Part shown: positions 8,673 to 17,530 of the stretch, in pieces | Position numbering within the stretch: the first letter of the stretch is position 1 | Layout: every line of letters begins with the position of its first letter | NCBI GenBank assembly: GCA_001298545.1 | Contig: LJCX01000026.1 | Location: 620,001-684,000, forward strand | Reading direction: 5' to 3' | Length of the DNA: 64,000 nucleotides | Origin: Actinobacteria bacterium OV320 | GTDB lineage: Bacteria; Actinomycetota; Actinomycetes; Streptomycetales; Streptomycetaceae | The notes under the pieces: model-generated | Told to the model about the DNA's origin: nothing | Seen by the model: the letters and a program-made list of their open reading frames with translations, nothing else | Database searches by the model: none | Program-made: the position numbers and the translations under genes

Positions 8673-11003
8673 TTGACGATCAGCGACGAGCGCCCGGCGA
8701 CGACCGGGCTGTGGAACGACCCCACCCTGCCTGCGTCCGACCGCGCCCGGGCCCTGCTCGACGCCATGACCGAGGGCGAGAAGATCGCGCAGCTCGGCAG
8801 CACATGGCCGGGCCACGACATGGCCGGCGACGTCGCCCCCATGCAGGACACCTTCCGGGGCGCCGAGAGCTTCGACGAAGCGATCGTGGACGGGCTCGGA
8901 CACGTGACGCGAGTGTTCGGTACGGCGCCGCTGGACCCCGAAACGGGCCGCGAGCGGCTGGCCGCCCTTCAGGAGCAGGTTGTCGCGGCGAACCGTTTCG
9001 GTATCCCGGCCATCGCCCACGAGGAGTGCCTGACCGGATTCACCACCTGGCAGGCCACCGTCTACCCCACCCCGCTCGCCTGGGCGGCCACCTTCGACCC
9101 CGGCCTCGTGCACCGCATGGCGGCGGCCATCGGCTCGGACATGGCGGCCGAAGGTGTCCACCAGGGGCTGTCACCCGTCCTGGACGTCGTACGCGACTAT
9201 CGCTGGGGCCGGGTGGAGGAGACCCTCGGCGAGGACCCCTACCTCGTCTCGGAGCTCGGGCTGGCCTATGTCCAGGGCCTGCAGTCAGGCGGTGTCGTCG
9301 CCACCCTGAAACACTTCGCCGGCTACTCCGCCTCCCGCGCCGCCCGCAACCATGCCCCGGCCGCCCTGGGCCCGCGCGAACTCGCCGACGTCGTCCTCGT
9401 CCCCTTCGAGAAGGCCGTCGTCACGGGCAGGGTCGGCTCGGTCATGAACGCGTACAACGACATCGACGGCGTGCCCTGCGCTGCGGACGAGGCCCTGCTC
9501 ACCCAACTCCTGCGCGAAAGCTGGGGATTCGAGGGCACGGTGGTGTCCGACTACTGGGCGATCGCATTCCTCGCCTCATTGCACCACGTGGCGGCCGACA
9601 TCCCGGACGCGGCACGTGCCGCGCTGCACGCCGGCATCGACGTGGAGCTGCCCCACACCACGGCTTACGGAGAAGGCCTGCAGGCCCAGCTGCGGGACGG
9701 CCGCGTCCCCGTCGCCCTGCTCGACCGCGCGGTGCTGCGCGTCCTGACACAGAAGGCCGAACTCGGCCTGCTGGACCCGGACTGGCATCCCCGTCGGTAC
9801 TCGGCCCCCGCGGACTTCGACTCGCCCCGCAACCGAGGCATCGCCCGCGCGCTGGCCGAGGAGTCCGTCGTCCTGCTCGACAACGCCTCCAACCTGTTGC
9901 CGCTCACCGGCGCGCGCTCCGTCGCTGTGATCGGCCCCGCTGCCGACGACGCCCACTGCCTGTTCGGCTGCTACTCGTTCCCCAACCACGTCCTGCCTCA
10001 CAATCCCGAGATCCCCATGGGCATCGAGGCACCCACCGTGCTGGACGCCATCCGGAGGGAGTTCCCCGATGCCGCCGTGCGGCACGAGGTCGGCTGCTCC
10101 GTCATCGGGGACGACCGCAGCGGTATCGAAGCGGCGGTGGCCGCGTCCGCGGCGGCCGACGTCACGGTTCTCGTCGTCGGCGACCGCTCCGGCATGTTCG
10201 GTCACGGAACCTCCGGGGAAGGCTGCGACGTCGGCGATCTGACGCTTCCGGGAGTGCAGGACGAGCTCGTCGAGGCCGTCCTCGGCGCGGCGAACCGTGC
10301 GATCCTCGTCGTCGTCTCGGGCCGCCCGCACGCGATCGGCCGACACGCCCGGACCGCGGACGCGACCGTCCAGGCGTTCTTCCCCGGCGAGGAGGGCGCG
10401 GCGGCGATCGCCGGAGTCCTCTCCGGGCGCATCAACCCCTCAGGACGCCTTCCGGTGCAGATCCCGGGTGACTTGGCCGGCCAGCCGGGCACCTACCTGG
10501 CACCCCCGCTCGCCCTCAAGAGCGACGGCGTGAGCAACATCGACCCCACACCCGCGTTCCCGTTCGGCCACGGCCTGTCGTACACGACCTTCGCCATCGG
10601 GGACGTGCACGTGGACGAAGCCGCCGTGCCGGTCGATGCGACGATCACCGTACGAGCCGCAGTCTCCAACACCGGCGAACGGGCGGGGACCTTCGTGCCC
10701 CAGCTCTACCTCACCGACCCCGTCGCCTCGGTCACCCGCCCCGTCCGCCAGCTCATCGCGTTCACCCGTGTCGACCTCTCCGCCGGTGAAACCCGTGTCG
10801 TCGAGTTCCAGGTGCACACGGACATGACCAGCTTCACCGGAAGGGACCTGAGCCGACGCGTCGAACCCGGCGCCATCACGCTCACCGTCGCCCAGTCGGC
10901 GGGCGATCCCGGCGTCCCCGTCCAGGTGACCCTGCAAGGAGACGAGCGCTTGGTCGACCACACCCGCACCATGACCACGCCTGTCACGGTGCTCCCAGCC
11001 TGA
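8673..11003 (+). CDS. GH3 family beta-glycosidase (beta-glucosidase/beta-xylosidase type)
   Basis: A 776-residue retaining exo-glycosidase. The N-terminal barrel has K-H-F-A-G-Y and the nucleophile in V-V-S-D-Y-W (Asp near residue 293). The alpha/beta sandwich has S-G-E-G-C-D with the likely acid/base Glu near residue 516. A fibronectin-III-like C-terminal domain is present. There is no signal peptide, so it should hydrolyse imported oligosaccharides in the cytosol. The start is uncertain: TTG 8673 follows a weak ACGGA, whereas the next ATG (8766) would cut into the conserved N-terminus. It lies 230 bases after the permease and is probably co-transcribed. With the GH95 enzyme it could dismantle fucosylated plant or glycoconjugate oligosaccharides. 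Substrate sugar is not determined. Confidence 0.88.
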   Translation: MTISDERPATTGLWNDPTLPASDRARALLDAMTEGEKIAQLGSTWPGHDMAGDVAPMQDTFRGAESFDEAIVDGLGHVTRVFGTAPLDPETGRERLAALQEQVVAANRFGIPAIAHEECLTGFTTWQATVYPTPLAWAATFDPGLVHRMAAAIGSDMAAEGVHQGLSPVLDVVRDYRWGRVEETLGEDPYLVSELGLAYVQGLQSGGVVATLKHFAGYSASRAARNHAPAALGPRELADVVLVPFEKAVVTGRVGSVMNAYNDIDGVPCAADEALLTQLLRESWGFEGTVVSDYWAIAFLASLHHVAADIPDAARAALHAGIDVELPHTTAYGEGLQAQLRDGRVPVALLDRAVLRVLTQKAELGLLDPDWHPRRYSAPADFDSPRNRGIARALAEESVVLLDNASNLLPLTGARSVAVIGPAADDAHCLFGCYSFPNHVLPHNPEIPMGIEAPTVLDAIRREFPDAAVRHEVGCSVIGDDRSGIEAAVAASAAADVTVLVVGDRSGMFGHGTSGEGCDVGDLTLPGVQDELVEAVLGAANRAILVVVSGRPHAIGRHARTADATVQAFFPGEEGAAAIAGVLSGRINPSGRLPVQIPGDLAGQPGTYLAPPLALKSDGVSNIDPTPAFPFGHGLSYTTFAIGDVHVDEAAVPVDATITVRAAVSNTGERAGTFVPQLYLTDPVASVTRPVRQLIAFTRVDLSAGETRVVEFQVHTDMTSFTGRDLSRRVEPGAITLTVAQSAGDPGVPVQVTLQGDERLVDHTRTMTTPVTVLPA

Positions 11004-11027
11004 CGTTCGGTACACCGCAGGCCAGGA

Positions 11028-11068
11028 CGGCTTCGGCCGGGGATGCGCCACGTCTCCGGCCGAAGCCG
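11028..11068 (+). terminator. Terminator after the GH3 gene
   Basis: Perfect 13-base arms (CGGCTTCGGCCGG, 11028-11040, and its complement at 11056-11068) with a 15-base loop begin 25 bases after the GH3 stop. This closes the importer/GH3 operon. Confidence 0.8.
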
Positions 11069-11479
11069 CCCCCGTCTCATGCAGAACCGAAGCCATGCCC
11101 GCCCGTGCCAGAGCTGGGTGCGACCTCCACATCCGCAGAGCCCCGCCCGCGCGGAGGAAGGAAGGGGACGATGGCCGTCCGTGATCGGGAACCGAGTAAC
11201 GCGTCGTGCAGCATGACGGCGCCCCGTGCTTCCGCGTTCCCGGCCCCCCGCATGCGTTCCACACAGTCCTTCCGGTGTCGGCCCCGTAGGTGCCTCGAGC
11301 ATGATTCTGCCGGACGGCATGTTCGTGTAGTGAAGTATGTTTCACGCTAGGGTTGTGTGAGTCGCGGGCGACAGCCGACCGGTGGCAATCGGGCCGACCC
11401 TGCCTTCCGCCTCGGCTTCCTGACTTGAATCTCGTGCGCGGACCGCTTGCTCGGCAGCCGGTCCATTGAGGAGTCGACG
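11069..11479. other. Intergenic region between GH3 and the esterase
   Basis: No gene with recognisable sequence is seen. A weak dyad GTGAA-N6-TTCAC at 11333-11348 could belong to the esterase promoter, and GAGGAG just before 11480 is its ribosome site. Confidence 0.35.
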
Positions 11480-13000
11480 ATGAGCAGCAGCGAGTTCCCC
11501 GAGGTCAGAACGGTGGAGGGTGCGGTCCGCGGGCGCCGTGAGGGTGGCTTGGAGGTCTTCAGGGGCATCCCGTTCGCACAGCCGCCGGTGGGTGAGGCGC
11601 GCTTCGCGGCGCCGCGGCCGGTGGACGGCTGGGACGGTGTGCGGGAGGCGTTCACGTTCGGTCCGCCGCCTCCGCAGGAGCAGATGGGCCCCGAGGTTGA
11701 GCCTCCAGCCGGCCTTCCTGGCGGTGACGACTGGCTGACGGTCAACGTCTGGACGCCGGAGACAGACCCGGCCGCGCGACGCCCGGTGATGGTGTGGATC
11801 TACGGGGGCGCCTACAAGTTCGGCTCTGTCGACGATCCGGCCTATGACGGCAGCCGCCTCTCCCGCGACGGCGATCTGATCGTCGTCACACTCAACTACC
11901 GAGTAGGTGTGGAAGGGTTCGCCCTGATCGAAGGCGCACCCGCGAACCGTGGACTGCTTGACCAGGTCGCCGCCCTGGAGTGGGTGCGCGAGAACATCAC
12001 TTCCTTCGGTGGCGACCCCGACCGGGTCACCGTCTTCGGTGAATCCGCAGGCGCCGGGTCCATTGCCGCGCTGATGGCCATGCCGCGAGCACGGGGTCTG
12101 TTCCGACGGGCCATCGCCCAGAGCGTGCCGGGCACCTTCTTCTCCGGCGCACTGGCCCGTGACATCGCCGAGGCTTTGGCCGACGGGCTGGGGCTGCGCC
12201 CGACGGTCGCCGATCTGTCCGGCGTGGACCCTCGCAAGCTGCCCGAGGCGGGAGCCGCACTCACCGCCCGGATGCGCGGGCACGCGGACCGCTGGGGTCC
12301 GGTCGCTCTGACCCCGACCCCCTTCTCGCCCGTCGTCGACGGCGATGTCCTGCCCACCACGCCGTGGCAGGCCCTCGCCAGCGGCGCCGCACGGGACGTG
12401 GAGCTGATCACCGGGCACAACCGGGACGAATACCGTCTCTTCCTCATGCTCGGCGGGCTGCTCGGGCGGGTGGACGAGGGCCTGGCCTCCATGGCGTTGG
12501 GCCTGTTCGGGCCGGCGCCGGATGGTGAACGGGCCTACCGCTCCGCGTTCCCGGACGCCTCGGCGGAGTACCTCTTCGAACTGGTGCAGTCCGACTGGCT
12601 GTTCCGCATGCCCTCACTTCACTTGGCAGAGGCGCAGGTGGCTGGCGGCGGACAGGCGCACGTGTACGAGCTCACCTGGGCCGCACCCGCCAACGGCGGG
12701 GCTCTGGGCGCCTGCCACGGACTCGACGTGCCCCTGACCTTCGGCGTGTACGGCGGCCTCGGTGCCATGCTGGTCGGGCCCACACCCTCGCCCGAGACCG
12801 AGGCGCTCTCCGCCCGTTTCCGCTCCGCCTGGACCGCCTTCGCGACCGGGGGTGACCCGGGCTGGCCCGCGTATGACGCCGAGGGCCGTCTCGTCCAGCT
12901 CTTCGATACCGAACCGGCGGTCACTGCCTACCCGGAGGAGGCCGCCCGCCGTCTCTGGCAACATCACACCTTCGCCGCGCTGCCTCTGATTCCGGCCTAG
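11480..13000 (+). CDS. Type B carboxylesterase / para-nitrobenzyl esterase family
   Basis: A 506-residue alpha/beta hydrolase of the carboxylesterase type B family. The oxyanion region V-W-I-Y-G-G-A-Y precedes the nucleophile elbow G-E-S-A-G (Ser near residue 189), and the C-terminal G-A-C-H-G-L-D-V-P holds the likely catalytic His. ATG 11480 has GAGGAG eight bases upstream. No signal peptide is evident, so it is probably intracellular. It stands between the fucoside module and the fucose operon and has its own terminator; esters removed from imported glycans are a possible substrate, but nothing in the sequence proves it. Confidence 0.88.
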   Translation: MSSSEFPEVRTVEGAVRGRREGGLEVFRGIPFAQPPVGEARFAAPRPVDGWDGVREAFTFGPPPPQEQMGPEVEPPAGLPGGDDWLTVNVWTPETDPAARRPVMVWIYGGAYKFGSVDDPAYDGSRLSRDGDLIVVTLNYRVGVEGFALIEGAPANRGLLDQVAALEWVRENITSFGGDPDRVTVFGESAGAGSIAALMAMPRARGLFRRAIAQSVPGTFFSGALARDIAEALADGLGLRPTVADLSGVDPRKLPEAGAALTARMRGHADRWGPVALTPTPFSPVVDGDVLPTTPWQALASGAARDVELITGHNRDEYRLFLMLGGLLGRVDEGLASMALGLFGPAPDGERAYRSAFPDASAEYLFELVQSDWLFRMPSLHLAEAQVAGGGQAHVYELTWAAPANGGALGACHGLDVPLTFGVYGGLGAMLVGPTPSPETEALSARFRSAWTAFATGGDPGWPAYDAEGRLVQLFDTEPAVTAYPEEAARRLWQHHTFAALPLIPA

Positions 13001-13030
13001 CCCGTGTACCGCCGACCTGCTTCGCTCCAT

Positions 13031-13061
13031 GGCCGGCCAGGCGATGACTGGTCGGCCTTTT
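13031..13061 (+). terminator. Intrinsic terminator after the esterase
   Basis: Arms GGCCGGCCA (13031-13039) and TGGTCGGCC (13049-13057) pair with one G-T wobble around a 9-base loop and are followed by TTTT. A stem with a U-tract is notable in this high-GC context. Confidence 0.75.
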
Positions 13062-13093
13062 CCACCCTGGTCACTGCTGCTACCCCTCGGTCC

Positions 13094-13399
13094 GAGGGCC
13101 ACGATGTGGTTGGCCTCTGTGGCGTCGGCTGCCCAATGGACCGTGCCGTCCGCGACTGTCACTACCTTCTCCAGGCATTTCAGTCCAGGCCGTGGTCGAG
13201 ATACCGCAGCGTCCGGCGTTTGACGCCCGCGGCGCACTCCCGCGCGGCTCCTCCCACCCGCTGAGTTCGGCGGTCGCCGACAGGCGCTTGTCGCGGAAGG
13301 TACCGGTCGCCTGGCGCAAATTCGTCCGCAACTGGGTGCCGGTCAGTGCGGTACGGGCTGTGTCGGGGAAGGCCAAAGTGTCTCCACTCCGGCGGTCAT
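13094..13399 (-). pseudogene. lutB: Decayed lutB fragment (lactate-utilisation iron-sulfur protein)
   Basis: Three successive minus-strand frames give pieces of one LutB N-terminus. The first (13376 to about 13248) reads through T-Q-L-R-T-N-L-R-Q-A-T and R-D-K-R to W-E-E. After a frameshift comes V-K-R-R-T-L-R-Y-L-D-H. After a stop and another shift comes T-V-H-W-A-A-D-A-T-E-A-N-H-I-V, ending near 13094. An in-frame ATG at 13399 is itself one base out of phase. The rest of the about 480-residue protein, including the iron-sulfur domain, is missing. It lies 75 bases beyond the fucose operon's last stop, in the same orientation. LutB acts in L-lactate oxidation, and L-lactate is an end product of that operon. 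Confidence 0.75.
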
Positions 13400-13474
13400 C
13401 GCCTCGTGGTCCTCGACCTCAGTACAGCGAAGAGGCGGGCGAGGTAGGTGCGACCTTGGCGTGCTTAGCGATTC

Positions 13475-14488
13475 TCACGACAGCTCCCTTCCCGGCGCCC
13501 GACCCGGGCCGGGCACCGGTGCGGGTAGCAGCCCCTCGGCGCGCAACTCGTCCCACAGGGCGGTCGGGATGGGCCGGGTGAGGAGGGCGAGGGTGTCGTC
13601 CACCTCGGCGGTGCTTCGCGCCCCGGTGAGGACGCTCGCGACGGCCGGATGACCGAACGGGAAACGCAGCGCCGCCGCGCGCAGCGGCACCCCGTGCCGT
13701 TCGGTGACGGCCTTCAGCCTCAGCGCCCGCTCCAGGACCGGTTCCGGGACGGATGCGTAGTCGTACGAGGCACCGGGCCGGGGGTCGGTGAGCAGACCCG
13801 AGTTGAAGACACCACCGATGATGACGCTGCGGCCCCGTGCGGCCGCCTCCGGCAGCACCTCGGCGAGGCCCTCCTGCTCCAGGAGGGTGTACCGGCCGGC
13901 CAGCAGGACCACGTCGATGTCGGTTTCCCGCAGGAAGCGGGCGAGCATGGGCGCCTGGTTCATGCCGACGCCGACGGCGCCGACGACCCCTTCGGCACGC
14001 AGCCGCTCCAGCGCCGGATACGCCTCGGCGAAGGCCTGTTCTGCGTGGTCGTCCGGGTCGTGCAGCAGGGCGATGTCGACCCTGTCCAGGTCGAGCCGGT
14101 CCAGGCTGGCCTCCAGCGAGCGCAGGACGCCGTCGGCGCTGAAGTCCCAGAAGCGGCGATGGGTCGCGGGCACGGCGAATCCGTTGGCGAGGTCGTCGCC
14201 GTCGGTGTCCTGGGGCGCGAGCAGCCTGCCGACCTTGGTGGAGATGACGTACGCGTCCCGGGGGCGGTCGCGCAGCGCGGCCCCGAGGCGGCGCTCGGAC
14301 AGCCCGAGTCCGTAGTGCGGCGCGGTGTCGAAGGTACGGATCCCCGCGTCCCAGGCTGCGTCCACCGAGGCGGTTGCCGACTCGTCCGTGACCGGTTTGT
14401 AGAGGTTGCCGATGGCCGCCGCGCCGAAGGCGAGTTCGGTGACACGGACCAGGCTGCCACCGAGCGCCCTTGTCCTCAGGGAACTCAC
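13475..14488 (-). CDS. Aldo/keto reductase, probable L-fucose dehydrogenase
   Basis: A 337-residue NAD(P)-dependent oxidoreductase with the aldo/keto reductase catalytic set: Asp and Tyr in F-D-T-A-P-H-Y-G, Lys in S-T-K-V-G-R and His in L-L-H-D-P-D. This subgroup (D-threo-aldose or L-fucose 1-dehydrogenases) oxidises L-fucose to L-fucono-1,5-lactone. The GTG at 14488 overlaps the TGA of the SDR gene (GTGA), so it is the last coupled gene of the fucose operon. The specific substrate rests on operon context with fuconate dehydratase. Confidence 0.85.
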   Translation of the reverse strand: MSSLRTRALGGSLVRVTELAFGAAAIGNLYKPVTDESATASVDAAWDAGIRTFDTAPHYGLGLSERRLGAALRDRPRDAYVISTKVGRLLAPQDTDGDDLANGFAVPATHRRFWDFSADGVLRSLEASLDRLDLDRVDIALLHDPDDHAEQAFAEAYPALERLRAEGVVGAVGVGMNQAPMLARFLRETDIDVVLLAGRYTLLEQEGLAEVLPEAAARGRSVIIGGVFNSGLLTDPRPGASYDYASVPEPVLERALRLKAVTERHGVPLRAAALRFPFGHPAVASVLTGARSTAEVDDTLALLTRPIPTALWDELRAEGLLPAPVPGPGRAPGRELS

Positions 14489-15243
14489 GAGGCGGTCGCG
14501 GGGCGCAGTCGCAAGCCCTGCATCCCGCCGTCGACCGCCAAGGCGGTGCCGGTGACCGAGGAGGCGGCCGGACTGGCCAGATAGACGATGGCCGCGGCCA
14601 CCTCGTCGGCCAGAACCAGCCGACCCAGCGGCTGACGGGCGTTGAGTGCGGCCCGCTCCGTCTCGGGGTCCGCGGCGGCGTCCAGCAGCCGGGTGACCCA
14701 CGGGGTGTCCGCGGTGCCGGGGTTCACACAGTTGACGCGGATGCCCTCGCGGACGTGATCTGCCGCCATCGCCAAGGTGAGGGACAGTACTGCGCCCTTG
14801 CTCGCGGAGTACAGGGCACGCTGCGGCAGCCCGGCCGTCGCGGCGATGGAGCAGGTGTTGACGATCGCGGCGTGCGCGGAGCGGCGCAGATACGGCAACG
14901 CGGCGCGCGAGGTACGCACGACCCCGAGGACGTTGACGTCCAGTACACGGTGCCATTCCTCGTCGGGGTTGTCCTCGACCGTGCCGATGGCGCCGATGCC
15001 CGCGTTGTTCACGAGGATGTCGAGGCCGCCGAACTCCTCGGCCAGCGTCGCGACGGCCGCCCTGACGGACGCGTCGTCGCAGACGTCGGCCTCGACCGGG
15101 AACAGCGGTCCCGTCACCGGGGAGGGATCGCGGTCGAGTACGGCGACCCGGGCGCCCCGGGCGGCCAGCAGCCGCGCCGTGGCGAGTCCGATGCCGGAGG
15201 CGCCGCCGGTCACGACCGCACGCAGACCGGTGAGTCCGCTCAT
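14485..15243 (-). CDS. SDR dehydrogenase, probable 2-keto-3-deoxy-L-fuconate dehydrogenase
   Basis: A 252-residue classical short-chain dehydrogenase. It has the cofactor motif T-G-G-A-S-G-I-G, N-N-A-G near residue 80, catalytic Ser in N-T-C-S-I-A, and Y-S-A-S-K. In the oxidative fucose pathway this family converts 2-keto-3-deoxy-L-fuconate to the 2,4-diketo acid with NAD. The ATG at 15243 overlaps the TGA of the dehydratase (ATGA). Position in the operon, between the dehydratase and the fucose dehydrogenase, supports the assignment. Confidence 0.86.
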   Translation of the reverse strand: MSGLTGLRAVVTGGASGIGLATARLLAARGARVAVLDRDPSPVTGPLFPVEADVCDDASVRAAVATLAEEFGGLDILVNNAGIGAIGTVEDNPDEEWHRVLDVNVLGVVRTSRAALPYLRRSAHAAIVNTCSIAATAGLPQRALYSASKGAVLSLTLAMAADHVREGIRVNCVNPGTADTPWVTRLLDAAADPETERAALNARQPLGRLVLADEVAAAIVYLASPAASSVTGTALAVDGGMQGLRLRPATAS

Positions 15244-16583
15244 GCCGCTTCCTCCTGTCCGGCGAGGTCGGCGGCCCAGAAGGTGCCGTCCGGGTAGCGG
15301 TAGTCGGCGATGGACTGCGCGACCATGGTGGCCGAGAAACCGGGGTCGAGCGGCGCGACGTAGTGGCCGCCACGCATCCGTACCGGGGACGTGAAGTGCT
15401 CGTGCAGGTGGTCGACGTACTCGATGACGCGGTCCTCGGTGGTGCCGGACAGCGCGAGGTAGTCGAACATCGACAGGTGCTGGACGAGTTCGCACAGGCC
15501 GACACCGCCGGCGTGCGGGCAGACCGGCACGCCGAACCTGGCCGCGAGCAGCAGGATCGCCAGGTTCTCATTGACGCCGCCGACCCGGGCGGCGTCGATC
15601 TGGAGCACGTCGATCGCATCGGCCTGGAGCAGCTGCTTGAAGACGATCCGGTTCTGGACGTGCTCTCCGGTGGCCACCTTGACCGGGGCGACGCCGCGAC
15701 GCACGGCGGCATGGCCGAGGATCTCGTCAGGGCTGGTGGGCTCCTCGATCCAGTGCGGGTCGAACTCGGCGAGCGCGTTGACCCAGGTGACCGCCTCGTC
15801 GATGTTCCACCGCTGGTTGGCGTCGATGGCGATCCGGATGCCGTCGCCGACTGCGGCGCGGGCGGTCCGCAGCCGCCGGATGTCGTCCTCCAGGTCGGCG
15901 CCCACCTTGAGCTTGATCTGGGTGAATCCGTCGGCGACCGCCTGCTTGGCCAGCCGGATGAGCTTGTCGTCGGAGTAACCGAGCCAGCCCGGCGAGGTGG
16001 TGTAGCCCGGGTAGCCGTGCTCCAGCAGGTCCTTCTCGCGGTCCGCCAGTCCGGTCCGCCCGTCGCGGAGCAGGGTGAGCGCATCTTCGGGCGTCAGCGC
16101 GTCGGCGATGTAGCGGAAGTCGACCTGGGAGACCAGCCACTCGGGAGTGGCGTGCGCCAGCAGCTGCCACAGGGGCCTGCCTTCGCGTTTGGCCGCGAGG
16201 TCCCACACGGCGTTGAGGACCGTGCCGATCGCCATGTGCATCACCCCCTTCTCGGGGCCCAGCCAGCGCAGCTGGCTGTCTCCGATCAGATCGCGGTTCA
16301 GCGCGCCCGGGTCGGCGCACAGCTCAGCCACGGAGCGGCCGAGTAGATGGGGGCGCAGGGCGTTGATGGCGGCGACCTGCACGTCGTTGCCGCGTCCGAT
16401 GGTGAACGTGAATCCGTGGCCTTCGAGTTCGTCGCCGGCGTCCGTGCGCAGCACCACATAGGCGGCCGAGTAGTCGGGGTCCGGGTTCATCGCGTCCGAG
16501 CCGTCCAGCTCACGAGAGGTGGGGAACCGGATGTCGAAGGTGTCGACGGCGGTGATCCGGGGGGCGGGGTGGATCGCAGACAA
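15240..16583 (-). CDS. fucD: L-fuconate dehydratase (enolase superfamily)
   Basis: A 447-residue mandelate-racemase-like enolase that dehydrates L-fuconate to 2-keto-3-deoxy-L-fuconate. The N-terminal signature R-F-P-T-S then S-D-A-M-N-P-D-P-D-Y-S-A-A-Y-V-V is characteristic of fuconate dehydratase and its animal relative ENOSF1. Barrel residues are visible: the K-x-K acid/base in I-K-L-K-V-G, metal ligands in I-A-I-D-A-N-Q-R-W and W-I-E-E-P-T-S-P-D, and catalytic His in H-A-G-G-V-G-L-C-E. The start appears to be TTG 16583 with GAAAGG upstream. It lies 37 bases after the FAH gene. This is the most diagnostic gene of the operon. Confidence 0.93.
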   Translation of the reverse strand: MSAIHPAPRITAVDTFDIRFPTSRELDGSDAMNPDPDYSAAYVVLRTDAGDELEGHGFTFTIGRGNDVQVAAINALRPHLLGRSVAELCADPGALNRDLIGDSQLRWLGPEKGVMHMAIGTVLNAVWDLAAKREGRPLWQLLAHATPEWLVSQVDFRYIADALTPEDALTLLRDGRTGLADREKDLLEHGYPGYTTSPGWLGYSDDKLIRLAKQAVADGFTQIKLKVGADLEDDIRRLRTARAAVGDGIRIAIDANQRWNIDEAVTWVNALAEFDPHWIEEPTSPDEILGHAAVRRGVAPVKVATGEHVQNRIVFKQLLQADAIDVLQIDAARVGGVNENLAILLLAARFGVPVCPHAGGVGLCELVQHLSMFDYLALSGTTEDRVIEYVDHLHEHFTSPVRMRGGHYVAPLDPGFSATMVAQSIADYRYPDGTFWAADLAGQEEAA

Positions 16584-16620
16584 AGGTGCTGCCTTTCGTG
16601 CTTGGGCTCTGGCTCGGTGC

Positions 16621-17472
16621 TCAGGCTTGGGCGAAGGTCTGGCGCTGGCTGCCGAGGCCGTCGATGTCGAGTTCGACAGTGTCGCCGGGCCGCAGGAAGG
16701 GGGTGCCGGGCAGTCCCAGGGCGACGCCTGCGGGCGTACCGGTGTTGATCACGTCCCCCGGTTCCAGAACCATGTACTGGCTGAGGTACGACACGATGTG
16801 CGCGACGGGGAAGATCATGTCGTTGGAGCGGCCGTCCTGCCGCTTCACGCCGTTGACGCTGGCGCGCAGTGCAAGATTCTGCGGATCGGCGATCTCGTCG
16901 GCGGTGACGAGCCACGGGCCGAGCGGGTTGAAGGTCTCGCAGGACTTGCCGAGATCCCACTGCGGGGAGTACTCGAGCTGGAACTCGCGCTCCGAGACGT
17001 CATGGCATACCGCGTATCCGGCAATCACTGACGCAGCCTGCTCAGGGCCGTCGAGATACCGGGCCCGGCGGCCGATGACCACGGCGAGTTCCACTTCCCA
17101 GTCGGTCTTCACCGAACCGCGGGGGATCAGCACCTCGTCGTACGGGCCGACGACCGTACTCGGGTCCTTCATGAAGATCACCGGACGTTCCGGGACGGCG
17201 GAGCCGGTCTCGGCGGCGTGGTCGAGATAGTTCAGGCCGACACAGACGATCTTGCCTGGTCGGGCTACCGGAGCCCCGATGCGCAGGCCGGCGGCATCCA
17301 GGACTGGCAGCCCCCCTCCCGCGACCGCGGCTCGGGCCCGGTCCAGGCCGCCGGAGTTCAGGAAGGCGCCGTTGATATCCGCGGTGACGGAGGACAGGTC
17401 CAGCAGCAGGCCATCCTCGGTGCGGACGGTCGGCCGCTCCTCGCCGGGCTCACCGACGCGTAGCAGTTTCAC
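16621..17472 (-). CDS. Fumarylacetoacetate-hydrolase-family protein, probable 2,4-diketo-3-deoxy-L-fuconate hydrolase
   Basis: A 283-residue FAH-fold hydrolase. I-V-C-V-G-L-N-Y-x-D-H-A-A-E-T and the metal-binding region D-W-E-V-E-L-A-V-V-I-G are present, followed by N-T-G-T-P-A-G-V. In the pathway the enzyme splits 2,4-diketo-3-deoxy-L-fuconate into pyruvate and L-lactate. GTG 17472 has AAGGGAG upstream. It is the promoter-proximal gene of the minus-strand operon and its leader carries a candidate promoter and operator. Family membership is certain; substrate follows from the neighbouring fuconate dehydratase. Confidence 0.87.
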   Translation of the reverse strand: MKLLRVGEPGEERPTVRTEDGLLLDLSSVTADINGAFLNSGGLDRARAAVAGGGLPVLDAAGLRIGAPVARPGKIVCVGLNYLDHAAETGSAVPERPVIFMKDPSTVVGPYDEVLIPRGSVKTDWEVELAVVIGRRARYLDGPEQAASVIAGYAVCHDVSEREFQLEYSPQWDLGKSCETFNPLGPWLVTADEIADPQNLALRASVNGVKRQDGRSNDMIFPVAHIVSYLSQYMVLEPGDVINTGTPAGVALGLPGTPFLRPGDTVELDIDGLGSQRQTFAQA

Positions 17473-17530
17473 GTTGACAGCTCCCTTGGCGGGATGGTGA
17501 CCAGGGTGAGGATGGTCGCCACCCTGAAAT

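Noticed and set aside
11333..11348. GTGAA-N6-TTCAC dyad before the esterase
   Set aside because: Arms are only five bases and no second copy was found, so it is not called as an operator.
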